A DNA stretch of 64,000 bases from VRUE01 sp035712345 (GTDB lineage: Bacteria > Actinomycetota > Thermoleophilia > Solirubrobacterales > 70-9), in assembly GCA_035712345.1 (NCBI GenBank), contig DASTAY010000045.1:1-64000 (forward strand), given 5' to 3'. Below, in pieces: positions 43,455-52,060 of this stretch. Position 1 is the first letter of the stretch. Every line of letters starts with the position of its first letter. The notes beneath the pieces are model-generated. The model saw only the letters and a program-made list of their open reading frames with translations. It was not told where the DNA came from and ran no database searches. The position numbers and the translations under genes are program-made.

Positions 43455-44546
43455 GTGGAGGCTCGGGTCGAGGACGTCGCGGCAACGGCCTACACGGTCC
43501 CGACCGATCGGCCCGAGTCGGACGGCACGCTGGAGTGGGACTCGACGACGATCGTCGTCGTCGAGATCTGCGCCGGCGAGGAGCGAGGGCTGGGCTACGC
43601 CTACGGCCATCAGGCGATCACCGAGGTCGTCTCCTCCACCCTCGCCCCACTGGTAGCGGGGATGAGCGCTCTGGCGCCGCCCGAAGCCTGGGCGGCGATG
43701 CAGGGGGCGGTGCGCAACTTCGGCCGCCAGGGCCTCTGCGCGATGGCGATCTCCGCCGTCGACATCGCCCTCTGGGACCTGCGGGCGAAGCTGCTCGGGC
43801 TCTCCCTGGCCGACTCGCTGGGCCGCATCCGCGAGGCGATCCCCGCCTACGGCAGCGGCGGGTTCACCTCCTACACGGACGAGCAGCTGGCCGAGCAGCT
43901 TCGCGGCTGGGTCGAGCGCGGCTGTCGGCGGGTGAAGATCAAGGTAGGGCGCGAGCCCGAGCGCGACCCCGAGCGCCTCGCCGCGGCGCGCGAGGCGATC
44001 GGCGCCGAGGTGGAGCTGATGGTCGACGCCAACGGCGCCTTCGATCGCCGCGCCGCTGCGCGGTGGGCGGAGCGCTATGCCGAGCACGGCGTCTCCTACT
44101 TCGAGGAGCCGGTCCCCTCAGATGACCTCGAGGGCCTGCGCTGGCTGCGCGGAGCGGTTCCCGCCGGGGTCGAGGTGGCGGCCGGAGAGTACGCCTGGGA
44201 CCTCTACGAGCTGGAGCGGCTCGCCGGCTGCGTCGACGTGCTGCAAGCCGACGCCACCCGCTGCGGCGGCATCACCAACCTGCTGCGCGCCGACGGCATA
44301 TGCCGCGCCCGCGACCTTCCCTTCTCGGCCCACTGCGCACCCCAGGTCTCCGCGCACCTCTGCTGCGCGATGGAGCGGGCGATCCACGTCGAGTACTTCC
44401 ACGACCACGAAAGGCTCGAGTCGATGCTCTTCGAGGGCGTCATCGCGGTGGAAGACGGCCGCCTCTGTCCGAATCCTGACCGTCCCGGCCTCGGGATCGA
44501 GCTGAACCGGGCCGCAGCCGAGCGCTTCCAAGTCGCCGACCGTTAG
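43455..44546 (+). CDS. Enolase-superfamily enzyme (mandelate racemase/muconate-lactonizing type)
   Basis: 363 residues. The KxK acid/base pair is RVKIKVG (Lys near 161 and 163), metal ligands are in LMVDANGAFD (Asp near 191) and YFEEPVPS (Glu near 217) and AAGEYAWD (Glu), and a late His is in FSAHCAPQVSAH. The family abstracts a proton alpha to a carboxylate: racemases, dehydratases or lactonising enzymes. The substrate cannot be inferred, though sugar acid dehydration would suit the carbon-metabolism genes that follow. GTG 43455. Confidence 0.92.
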   Translation: MEARVEDVAATAYTVPTDRPESDGTLEWDSTTIVVVEICAGEERGLGYAYGHQAITEVVSSTLAPLVAGMSALAPPEAWAAMQGAVRNFGRQGLCAMAISAVDIALWDLRAKLLGLSLADSLGRIREAIPAYGSGGFTSYTDEQLAEQLRGWVERGCRRVKIKVGREPERDPERLAAAREAIGAEVELMVDANGAFDRRAAARWAERYAEHGVSYFEEPVPSDDLEGLRWLRGAVPAGVEVAAGEYAWDLYELERLAGCVDVLQADATRCGGITNLLRADGICRARDLPFSAHCAPQVSAHLCCAMERAIHVEYFHDHERLESMLFEGVIAVEDGRLCPNPDRPGLGIELNRAAAERFQVADR

Positions 44547-44598
44547 CGCGCGCCTGGATCGGGGTACGGGTCTGCTGTCAGCGAAGAAGGAGAGGCAG

Positions 44599-46389
44599 AT
44601 GAGCGAAACGGTCGGCGACTTCCTGCTCGCCCGGCTTGCGGGTGAGTGGGGCGTCAAGCGCATCTACGGCTACCCGGGCGACGGCATCAACGGGATCATC
44701 GGGTCCTTCGAGGGCGAAGGGCCGCGGCCGGAGTTCGTCCAGGCCCGCCACGAGGAGATGGCGGCCTTCATGGCCTGCGCCCACGCCAAGTTCACCGGCG
44801 AGGCCGGGGTCTGCCTGGCGACCTCGGGGCCGGGGGCGATTCACCTCCTCAACGGCCTCTACGACGCCAAGCTCGACCACCAGCCGGTGGTCGCGATCGT
44901 CGGTCAGCAGGCGCGCGCCGGGCTCGGCGGCAACTACCAGCAGGAGGTCGACCTGCAGACGCTCTTCAAGGACGTCGCCCACGAGTACGTGCAGACCGCC
45001 AGCGAGGCGGCCCAGGTCCGCCACCTGATCGACCGGGCGATGCGGATCGCGCTGGCCGAGCGCACCGTCACCTGCGTGATCCTGCCCAACGACCTGCAGG
45101 AGGAAGAAGCGGTGCCGACCCCGCCCCACGCCCACGGCACCGTCCACTCGGCGCCGGGCTACGAGCGCCCCGAGATCACTCCCGCCGATGCGCAGCTCTC
45201 GCGCGCCGCCGAGGTCCTGAACGCCGGCGAGCGGGTCGCGATGCTGATCGGCGCCGGCGCCCTGGGCGCGGCGGACGAGGTGATCGAGGTCGCCGACATG
45301 CTCGGCGCCGGCGTCGCCAAGGCCCTGCTCGGCAAGGCGGCGCTGCCCGACGACCTTCCCTATGTGACCGGCTCGATCGGCCTGCTCGGAACCAAGCCGA
45401 GCTGGGACCTGATGCAGGAATGCGACACGTTGCTGATGGTCGGCTCGAGCTTCCCCTACTCGGAGTTCCTGCCCGAAGAGGGCGAAGCGCGGGGCGTGCA
45501 GATCGACATCGACGGTCGCATGCTCGGCATCCGCTACCCGGTCGAGGTCGGCCTGGTGGGCGACAGCTCGAGCACCCTGCGGGCGCTGCGCGAGAAGCTC
45601 TTCCGCAAGGACGACCGCTCCTGGCGGGAGAAGGTCGAAGCGAACGTGAGCGAGTGGTGGGAGCTGATCGAAAAGCGGGCGATGGAGCCGGCCGAGCCCG
45701 TGAACCCCCAGCTCGTCTTCCACGAGCTCTCCAAGCGCCTGCCCGATGACGTCATCCTCACCTCCGACTCGGGCTCGGCGGCGAACTGGTTCGCCCGCGA
45801 CCTGAAGCTGCGCCGGGGGATGATGGCCTCGCTCTCGGGGACCCTGGCGACGATGGGCCCGGGGGTCCCCTACGCGATCGGCGCCAAGTTCGCCCACCCC
45901 GAGCGGCCGGTGATCGCCCTCGTCGGCGACGGCGCGATGCAGATGAACGGCCTCGCCGAGCTGATCACGATCGCCAAGTACCGCGAGCGCTGGAGCGACC
46001 AGCGCCTGATCGTGCTCGTGCTCAACAACCGCGACCTCAACCAGGTCACCTGGGAGCAGCGGGCGATGTCGGGCGACCCCAAGTTCGAGGGCTCCCAGGA
46101 GCTGCCCGACATCCCCTACGCGCGCTGGGCGGAGATGCTCGGCCTGAACGGGATCCGCACCGAAGACCCCGCGGAGCTGGGAGAGTGCTGGGAGCGGGCG
46201 CTCGCCGCCGACCGGCCGACCGTGCTGGAGGTGGTGACCGACCCCGAGACGCCGCCGCTGCCCCCGCACATCACGCTCGAACAGGCCAAATCGTTCGCCT
46301 CGGCGGTGCTCAAGGGCGACTCCGGGGCGAAGAGGATGATCCGCCAGTCGCTGCGACAGAAACTGCCCGGGGCGGTCCCCGGGCGGTGA
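44599..46389 (+). CDS. Thiamine-pyrophosphate enzyme, pyruvate oxidase/acetolactate-synthase-like (paralog 1)
   Basis: 596 residues with the three TPP-enzyme domains. The catalytic Glu is in FVQARHEEMAAFMACAHAKFTG; the TPP-binding motif is ALVGDGAMQMNGLAELITIAK followed by VLNNRDLNQVTWEQ. YGYPGDGINGIIGSF at the start matches pyruvate oxidase-type (POX) enzymes. It decarboxylates a 2-oxo acid, probably pyruvate. A second member lies 8 kb away on the other strand. AGAAGGAGAGGCAG precedes ATG 44599 as a ribosome site. The next gene's GTG overlaps its stop. Confidence 0.9.
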   Translation: MSETVGDFLLARLAGEWGVKRIYGYPGDGINGIIGSFEGEGPRPEFVQARHEEMAAFMACAHAKFTGEAGVCLATSGPGAIHLLNGLYDAKLDHQPVVAIVGQQARAGLGGNYQQEVDLQTLFKDVAHEYVQTASEAAQVRHLIDRAMRIALAERTVTCVILPNDLQEEEAVPTPPHAHGTVHSAPGYERPEITPADAQLSRAAEVLNAGERVAMLIGAGALGAADEVIEVADMLGAGVAKALLGKAALPDDLPYVTGSIGLLGTKPSWDLMQECDTLLMVGSSFPYSEFLPEEGEARGVQIDIDGRMLGIRYPVEVGLVGDSSSTLRALREKLFRKDDRSWREKVEANVSEWWELIEKRAMEPAEPVNPQLVFHELSKRLPDDVILTSDSGSAANWFARDLKLRRGMMASLSGTLATMGPGVPYAIGAKFAHPERPVIALVGDGAMQMNGLAELITIAKYRERWSDQRLIVLVLNNRDLNQVTWEQRAMSGDPKFEGSQELPDIPYARWAEMLGLNGIRTEDPAELGECWERALAADRPTVLEVVTDPETPPLPPHITLEQAKSFASAVLKGDSGAKRMIRQSLRQKLPGAVPGR

Positions 46390-46838
46390 GCGGAGCGGGG
46401 ATGCGACGGCGAGGGCGTCGGGCGCGGTTGCTCCACGAACTGCGGCGGGGCCGGGTGCAGCGCACGCTGGCGGCGGCGACCGCGCTCAGCGCCCTGCCGC
46501 TCGGCGCCGAGATCTACTTCGAGCACTTCCGCGGCTCCTTCGGCGACAAGTGGATGTGGACCCCGGTCGTCCTCTCCCCCGCGCTCACGGCCGCCGGGGT
46601 CGCGGCCGTGCGCTCCGAGCGGGCCGCCCGCACCGCCCTCCCACTCCTCTCGGCGCTCTACTGCCTGGACGGCCTGATCGGCGTCTACACCCATGTCCAG
46701 GGAGTCCGCAAGCGTCCCGGCGGCTTCGCCGAGCCGCTCTACAACATCGTCATGGGCCCACCGCTGCTGGCGCCCGGCTCGCTGGCGCTTGTCGGCGGCA
46801 TGGGGCTGGCCGCCGCGGCCGCGAAACGGGAGCGCTGA
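46386..46838 (+). CDS. Small multi-spanning membrane protein
   Basis: 150 residues with a basic N-terminus (MRRRGRRARLLHELRRGR) and about four hydrophobic helices: TLAAATALSALPLGAEIYF, TPVVLSPALTAAGVAAV, ALPLLSALYCLDGLIGVYTHV and LLAPGSLALVGGMGLAAAAA. GTG 46386 overlaps the preceding stop; ATG 46401 is an alternative. Stop and next GTG are 2 nt apart, so it is made with the gluconate-dehydrogenase-like subunit and could anchor it (inference). Confidence 0.75.
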   Translation: MSGAGMRRRGRRARLLHELRRGRVQRTLAAATALSALPLGAEIYFEHFRGSFGDKWMWTPVVLSPALTAAGVAAVRSERAARTALPLLSALYCLDGLIGVYTHVQGVRKRPGGFAEPLYNIVMGPPLLAPGSLALVGGMGLAAAAAKRER

Positions 46839-46840
46839 GC

Positions 46841-47557
46841 GTGAGCCGCGACGCCGGGCACCTCCCCAACCTCGGCGGGACCGAGTCGGGCGGCCCACCC
46901 GCCAAGCTGCCGCGCCAGCGACGCGGCACGACCCCGCAGATGCGCGGTCGCTATCCCGACTACGACGTGCTCGAGGAGACCGCCCACTGGGACGAGGCGA
47001 CCCGGCTGGTCGTCCTCGACCGCGTCGAACGGGTTCCGCCGATCCGCTTCTTCGACGAACGCGAGGCGGCGACGCTCGGCGCCTTCTGCGACATCGTCAT
47101 GGCCCAGGACGCAGAGCCGCGGATCCCGGTGCTGGCGATGGTCGACGAGAAGCTCTACGAAGGCCGGGCCGAGGGCTACCGCTACGCGGACATGCCCTCC
47201 GATCCGCAGACCTGGCGGCAGGTCGCGCGCATGCTCGACGCCGCCGCCGCGGAGCAGGGCGCCGACGGCTTCCCCGCCGCGGGGCGCGAGGCGCAGCTGC
47301 GGATCGTCGAGCGCTTCTCGCAGGGCGAGCTCACCTGGGACGGTTGCCCGGTCGACAAGGCCTGGGGCGTGGCGATGCGCGACATCCTCAGCGCCTTCTA
47401 CTCCCACCCCTGGGCCTGGAACGAGATCGGCTTCGGCGGTCCCGCCTACCCTCGTGGCTTCGCCCGCCTCGCCGCGGGCCAGCGCGAGCACTGGGAGACG
47501 CCGCCGGAGTTCGAGCTCGATCCGGTCCGCGACGTGAACGAGCGGGGCTTGGAGTGA
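46841..47557 (+). CDS. Gluconate 2-dehydrogenase subunit 3-like protein
   Basis: 238 residues. PIRFFDEREAATLGAFCDIVMAQ, ERFSQGELTWDG and AFYSHPWAWNEIGFGGPAYPRGF are signatures of the small gamma-type subunit that accompanies GMC-type flavin dehydrogenases. In well-studied cases this subunit carries a Tat signal that exports the complex; here no signal peptide is visible, only an early basic region (PAKLPRQRRGTTPQMRGR), so the complex is probably cytoplasmic. It is followed by the FAD subunit with a 4-nt overlap. Confidence 0.88.
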   Translation: MSRDAGHLPNLGGTESGGPPAKLPRQRRGTTPQMRGRYPDYDVLEETAHWDEATRLVVLDRVERVPPIRFFDEREAATLGAFCDIVMAQDAEPRIPVLAMVDEKLYEGRAEGYRYADMPSDPQTWRQVARMLDAAAAEQGADGFPAAGREAQLRIVERFSQGELTWDGCPVDKAWGVAMRDILSAFYSHPWAWNEIGFGGPAYPRGFARLAAGQREHWETPPEFELDPVRDVNERGLE

Positions 47558-49239
47558 AGGCCCGTCTGGCCAGGGGCCTGAAAGGGGCGGTCAGGCCGGC
47601 GGGCAACGACTCTGCCCTGCTGCTCGACCCGCGTCACCCGGCCGCGCCACGCCCGGAGGGGATGCGCCGTTACGCCGCGGCGGAGGCGGTCGACATGCTG
47701 ATCGTCGGCTGCGGCGCCGGCGGCGCCACGCTCGCCCAGCGGCTCGCCCGCCGCGGCTGGAGGGTGGTCGTCCTGGAGGCCGGGCCGTTCTGGGACCCCG
47801 AGACCGACTGGGTCTCCGACGAGGCCGGCTCGCACCCCCTCTACTGGACCGAGCCGCGGGTGATCGGCGGCTCGGACCCGGTCGAGCTCGGCAAGAACAA
47901 CTCCGGCCGCGGCGTCGGCGGCTCGATGGTCCACTTCGCCGGCTTCGCGCCGCGCTTCCACCCCTCCGACTTCGAGGTGCGGAGTCGCGACGGCGTCGCC
48001 GCCGACTGGCCGATCTCCTACGAGGAGCTGCAACCGCACTACGAGCGGCTGGAGCACGAGCTGCCGGTCGCCGGCGAGCACTGGACCTGGGGCGACCCGC
48101 ATTCCTACCCCCACTCCCCCCACCCGGTCGGCGGCGGCGCGCTGCGGATCATGGAAGGGGCCGAGCGCTGCGGGATCGAGATGCGGGTCGGGCCGGTGGC
48201 GATCGCCAACGGCTCCTTCGGCAACCGCCCGCACTGCATCTACCGCGGCCTCTGCCTGCAGGCCTGCAAGGTCGGCGCCAAGGGCTCGCCGCTGGTGACG
48301 CACCTTCCCGACGCGCTCGCCCACGGCGTCGAGGTGCGGGCCGAGTGCATGGCGACGCGGATCGAGATCGACGAGGCGGGGCGCTGCACCGGCGTCACCT
48401 ACTTCCACGACGGCAAGGAGCGCTTCCAGGCCGCCGAGGCGGTCGCGGTCGCGGGCTACTCGATCGAGACGCCGCGCCTGCTGCTGCACTCGACCAGCGA
48501 GCGCTTCCCGAACGGGCTCGCCAACGGCAACGACCTCGTCGGCCGCGGCGTGATGGTCCAGGGCGCCCCCCAGGTCGGCGGGCGCTTCCCCGAAGAGCTG
48601 CGCATGTACAAGGCGCCGCCGCCCGAGATCGCCTCCGAGCAGTTCTACGAGACCGAGGCCTCGCGCGGCTTCGCCCGCGGCTTCTCGATCCAGACCGTCG
48701 GCCCGCTGCCGATCGGCTGGGCCGAGCACGTCCTCGCCGACGGCCACTGGGGCCAGTCGCTGCGCGAGTACATGCGCGATTACAACCATTGGTACGTGAT
48801 CGGGGCGCTCAACGAGCTGCTGCCGCGGCCCGAGAACCGGGTCACGCTGGCCGAGGAGACCGACTCCAACGGCATGCCCGTCGCCCGCATGGATTACAGC
48901 CAGTGCGAGAACGACCGCGCCAACATCGCCTTCGGCAAGGAACGGATGCGTGAAATCGTCAGGGCGGCGGGCGCCCAGGACGTGCTCGAGATCGACCGCT
49001 ACGCGCACCTGGTCGGCGGCTGCCCGATGGCGGGGACCCCAGAGAGCGGCGTCGTCGACTCCGACCAGCGCGTCTGGGGGGTGCCGAACCTCTTCGTCGC
49101 CGACGGCAGCGTGATGCCGACCCAGGGCTCGGCCAACCCCGCGCTGACGATCATGGCGCTCTCGGCGCGCCTCGCCGAGCGCCTGGGCGACAAGCGGGTC
49201 GGCACCCGCGGCGAGCGCCGAGAGCGGGTGTCGGCATGA
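47554..49239 (+). CDS. GMC-family FAD oxidoreductase (gluconate 2-dehydrogenase-like large subunit)
   Basis: 561 residues. The FAD site is MLIVGCGAGGATLAQRLARRGWRVVVLEAG near residue 50; the catalytic-region features GKNNSGRGVGGSMVHFAGF, YRGLCLQACKVGAKGS and a C-terminal HLVGGCPMAGTP/GSANPALTIMALS segment are present. It should oxidise a sugar acid or alcohol. No cytochrome c subunit gene, needed in the classical three-subunit gluconate dehydrogenase, is adjacent, so the electron acceptor is unknown. GTG 47554 overlaps the subunit-3 stop; the next SDR overlaps its stop by 4 nt. Confidence 0.92.
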   Translation: MKARLARGLKGAVRPAGNDSALLLDPRHPAAPRPEGMRRYAAAEAVDMLIVGCGAGGATLAQRLARRGWRVVVLEAGPFWDPETDWVSDEAGSHPLYWTEPRVIGGSDPVELGKNNSGRGVGGSMVHFAGFAPRFHPSDFEVRSRDGVAADWPISYEELQPHYERLEHELPVAGEHWTWGDPHSYPHSPHPVGGGALRIMEGAERCGIEMRVGPVAIANGSFGNRPHCIYRGLCLQACKVGAKGSPLVTHLPDALAHGVEVRAECMATRIEIDEAGRCTGVTYFHDGKERFQAAEAVAVAGYSIETPRLLLHSTSERFPNGLANGNDLVGRGVMVQGAPQVGGRFPEELRMYKAPPPEIASEQFYETEASRGFARGFSIQTVGPLPIGWAEHVLADGHWGQSLREYMRDYNHWYVIGALNELLPRPENRVTLAEETDSNGMPVARMDYSQCENDRANIAFGKERMREIVRAAGAQDVLEIDRYAHLVGGCPMAGTPESGVVDSDQRVWGVPNLFVADGSVMPTQGSANPALTIMALSARLAERLGDKRVGTRGERRERVSA

Positions 49240-50222
49240 GCCGCGTCGTCGTCGTCACCGGCGCCTCGGCGGGCGTCGGCCGCGCCGCCGCGAAGGCGTT
49301 CGGCGCCCGCGGCGATCGCGTCGCACTGCTTGCCCGCGGCGAGGAGGGCCTCGCCGCGGCCGCCGCGGAGGTGCGCGAGGCCGGCGGCGAGGCGCTGGCG
49401 ATCCCGACCGACGTCGCTGACGCCGACGCGGTGGAGGCCGCGGCCGAGCGCGTGGAGCGCGATCTCGGGCCGATCGACGTCTGGGTGAACGACGCGATGG
49501 CGACGGTGTTCGCGCCCTTCTCGGAGATCGAGCCCGACGAGTACCGCCGCTCGACCGAGGTGACCTACCTCGGCTGCGTCTGGGGGACGAGGGCGGCGCT
49601 GCGACGGATGAGGCCGCGCGACCGCGGCGTCGTCGTCCAGGTCGGCTCGGCGCTCGCCTTTCGCGGCATCCCCCTGCAGGCCCCCTACTGCGGCGCCAAG
49701 CACGCGATCGAGGGCTTCAGCGAATCGCTGCGAGCCGAGCTCCTGCACGAGGGCAGCAAGGTGCGGCTGAGCATGGTCCACCTGCCGGCGCTCAACACGC
49801 CGCAGTTCGAGATCGGCCGCACCAAGCTGCCGCGCCATCCCCAGCCCGTGCCGCCGATCTACCAGCCCGAGGTCGCCGCCGGGGCGATCGTCTGGATCTC
49901 CGAGCATCGCCGGCGCCAGCTCTACGTCGGCGGCCCGACGCTGAAGACGGTGCTCGGCAACCGCGTCGCCCCCGGGCTCGTCGACCGCTATCTCGCCCGC
50001 ACGGGATACGAAGGGCAGCAGACCGAAGAACCCGTCGACCCCGGCCGGCCCGACAACCTCTTCACGGCGGTGCCAGGCGATCACGGCACCCATGGCCGCT
50101 TCGACGAAGGGGCGCGGACGAGCAGCGCGGTCACCTGGATCTCCCGCCACCGGTGGCCGCTCGCCGGCCTCGCGGCGGCGGGCGGCGGCGTTGCGGCAAT
50201 CGCGGCCTCGCTCAGGCGCTGA
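49236..50222 (+). CDS. Short-chain dehydrogenase with C-terminal hydrophobic anchor
   Basis: 328 residues. TGASAGVGRAAAKAF is the cofactor motif; catalytic Ser lies in VQVGSALAF and the YxxxK pair in APYCGAKHAIEG. The usual NNAG reads VNDAMATV. About 80 residues follow the SDR core, ending with a hydrophobic stretch (WPLAGLAAAGGGVAAIAASL) that could insert in the membrane. Coupled to the GMC oxidoreductase gene, it could process the product of that enzyme. Confidence 0.88.
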   Translation: MSRVVVVTGASAGVGRAAAKAFGARGDRVALLARGEEGLAAAAAEVREAGGEALAIPTDVADADAVEAAAERVERDLGPIDVWVNDAMATVFAPFSEIEPDEYRRSTEVTYLGCVWGTRAALRRMRPRDRGVVVQVGSALAFRGIPLQAPYCGAKHAIEGFSESLRAELLHEGSKVRLSMVHLPALNTPQFEIGRTKLPRHPQPVPPIYQPEVAAGAIVWISEHRRRQLYVGGPTLKTVLGNRVAPGLVDRYLARTGYEGQQTEEPVDPGRPDNLFTAVPGDHGTHGRFDEGARTSSAVTWISRHRWPLAGLAAAGGGVAAIAASLRR

Positions 50223-50227
50223 GGGCG

Positions 50228-52006
50228 GTGGACGAGACCCAGCCCCCGATATCGAGCTACGGCCTGATCGGCGACTACCGATCCGCCGCCCTCGTCTCAG
50301 CCGCCGGATCGATCGACTGGTGCTGCATGCCCCGGTTCGACTCGGGCGCCCTCTTCGCGCGCTTGCTCGACCCCGAGGGAGGCCACTGCTCGATCACTGC
50401 GCAGCGCACCCTGGGGCGCGATTACCTGGAGCGGACGCTGGTGCTTGAGACGAGGCTCGCGGGCGAGGACGGCGAGGCGCGGCTGCTCGACTTCTTCCTC
50501 CTCTCCGGGGAAGTCGAGCAGCCCTGCATCGCGCGGATCGTCGAGGGGGTGAAGGGCTCGGTGGAGCTGAAGGCCGAGATCGTCCCGCGCTTCGACTACG
50601 GCGCGGTCGCGCCCTGGCTCCGGGAGGCGGGCGGAGACAACTCGTTCGCGGCGATCGGCGGCGACGACGGGCTGCTGATCCGCGCGGACTTCGAGCTCGA
50701 GGTGGTGGATCACCACCGGCTCGAGGCCGAGCTGAGGGTCGGCGAGGGCGAGCGGCGACGGCTCAGCCTCGGCTATCGGCGGCCGGTCGAAATGGAACCG
50801 CTCGAGCGCTTCGAGGGCCTCGACGCCGGCGAGATCGACGCGGCCCTCGAGCGGACGGTCGAGTGCTGGCGCGAGTGGTTCTCGCGCCTCGACGAGGAGG
50901 CGCTGGGGCTCGAGGGAGTCGGGCGCTCGGCCGCGGTGTTGAAGGCGCTGAGCTACGAGCAGACCGGCGCGATCGTCGCCGCGCCGACCACCTCTCTGCC
51001 CGAGGCCCGCGACCTCAGCGGCGAGCGCAACTGGGACTACCGCTACAGCTGGGTGCGCGACTCGGCGCTTGCGGCGCACTCCCTCGCCGAGCTCGGCTAC
51101 GAGGAGGATTCAGACGCCTTCCGCCGCTTCATCGAGCGCAGCGCCGCCGGGCACGCCGGCGACCTGCAGGTCCTCTTCGGGGTCGGCGGCGAGCGGCGCC
51201 TCGGCGAGGAAGAGCTGGACCATCTGGACGGCTACCGCGGCGCGGCGCCGGTGCGGGCCGGCAACGGCGCCAGCGAGCAGTTCCAGCTCGACGCCTACGG
51301 CCAGATCCTCGACCAGAGCTGGAGCTGGCACCGTCGGGGGAACTCGCCCGAGGACGACTACTGGCGCTTCCTGGCCGACCTGGTCGACGCCGCGTGCGAG
51401 CGCTGGCGGGAGCCCGACCGGGGAATCTGGGAGTGGCGCGGGGAGCCGCGCCACTTCGTCCACTCCAAGGCGCTCGCCTGGTCGGCGATCGACCGCGGCA
51501 TCCGCATCGCCGAGGACACCGGGCGGGAGGTGCCCGAGCGTTGGCCGGCAGCGCGGGAGGAGGTTCGCGAGGCGACCCTCGCGCGCGGCTACGACGAGCG
51601 GCTGGGTTCCTTCCTGCAGGCCTTCGACGGCGACGGCCTCGACGCGGCGCTGCTGCGCCTGCCGGCGGTCGGCTTCCTCGAGTGGGACGACGAGCGCATG
51701 GTGGGCACGGTGGACGCCATCAGGGAGCGCCTCGGCCTCGACGGCCTGCTGCGCCGCTACGACGCCGACGACGGAATGGCGGAGGAGGGCGCCTTCCTGC
51801 CCTGCTCGTTCTGGCTCGCCACCTGCCTCGCTCGCCAGGGCCGCAAGGGCGAGGCGCGCAAGGTCTTCCAGCGAACCGCGGCGACCGCGAACGACCTCGG
51901 CCTGCTCGCCGAGGAGTACGACCCCGCCGCCGAAAGGATGCTCGGCAACTTCCCCCAGGCGCTCACGCACCTCTCCCAGATCGAGGCCGCCCTGGCGCTC
52001 TCCTAG
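50228..52006 (+). CDS. Glycoside hydrolase family 15 enzyme (glucoamylase/trehalase-like)
   Basis: 592 residues. ISSYGLIGDYRSAALVSAAGSIDWCCMPRFDS is the conserved N-terminal domain of bacterial GH15; NWDYRYSWVRDSALAAHSLAELGY begins the catalytic barrel. The first catalytic Glu is expected in GIWEWRGEPRHFVHSKALAW and the second near GNFPQALTHLSQIEA. Enzymes of this kind release glucose from alpha-glucans or trehalose in the cytoplasm, as there is no signal peptide. GTG 50228 follows the SDR stop by 5 nt. A hairpin ends the transcript. Confidence 0.93.
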   Translation: MDETQPPISSYGLIGDYRSAALVSAAGSIDWCCMPRFDSGALFARLLDPEGGHCSITAQRTLGRDYLERTLVLETRLAGEDGEARLLDFFLLSGEVEQPCIARIVEGVKGSVELKAEIVPRFDYGAVAPWLREAGGDNSFAAIGGDDGLLIRADFELEVVDHHRLEAELRVGEGERRRLSLGYRRPVEMEPLERFEGLDAGEIDAALERTVECWREWFSRLDEEALGLEGVGRSAAVLKALSYEQTGAIVAAPTTSLPEARDLSGERNWDYRYSWVRDSALAAHSLAELGYEEDSDAFRRFIERSAAGHAGDLQVLFGVGGERRLGEEELDHLDGYRGAAPVRAGNGASEQFQLDAYGQILDQSWSWHRRGNSPEDDYWRFLADLVDAACERWREPDRGIWEWRGEPRHFVHSKALAWSAIDRGIRIAEDTGREVPERWPAAREEVREATLARGYDERLGSFLQAFDGDGLDAALLRLPAVGFLEWDDERMVGTVDAIRERLGLDGLLRRYDADDGMAEEGAFLPCSFWLATCLARQGRKGEARKVFQRTAATANDLGLLAEEYDPAAERMLGNFPQALTHLSQIEAALALS

Positions 52007-52022
52007 CCCTGGGTCGGTCGAC

Positions 52023-52060
52023 TGGTCATTTGACCACCGTTTCAGTGGGTCAAATGACCA
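52023..52060. terminator. Palindrome between convergent genes overlapping the dehydrogenase stop
   Basis: TGGTCATTTGACC (52023-52035) and GGTCAAATGACCA (52048-52060) are perfect 13-bp complements around a 12-nt loop. The right part contains the final codons (GHLTH and stop, 52042-52044) of the minus-strand gene. AT-rich arms stand out from the neighbourhood. A two-way terminator is likely. Confidence 0.7.

Noticed and set aside
44542..44567. Stress-type promoter before the first TPP enzyme
   Set aside because: Only GTTA-N16-GGGTAC is found, with mismatches in both boxes and the -35 overlapping the previous stop codon.
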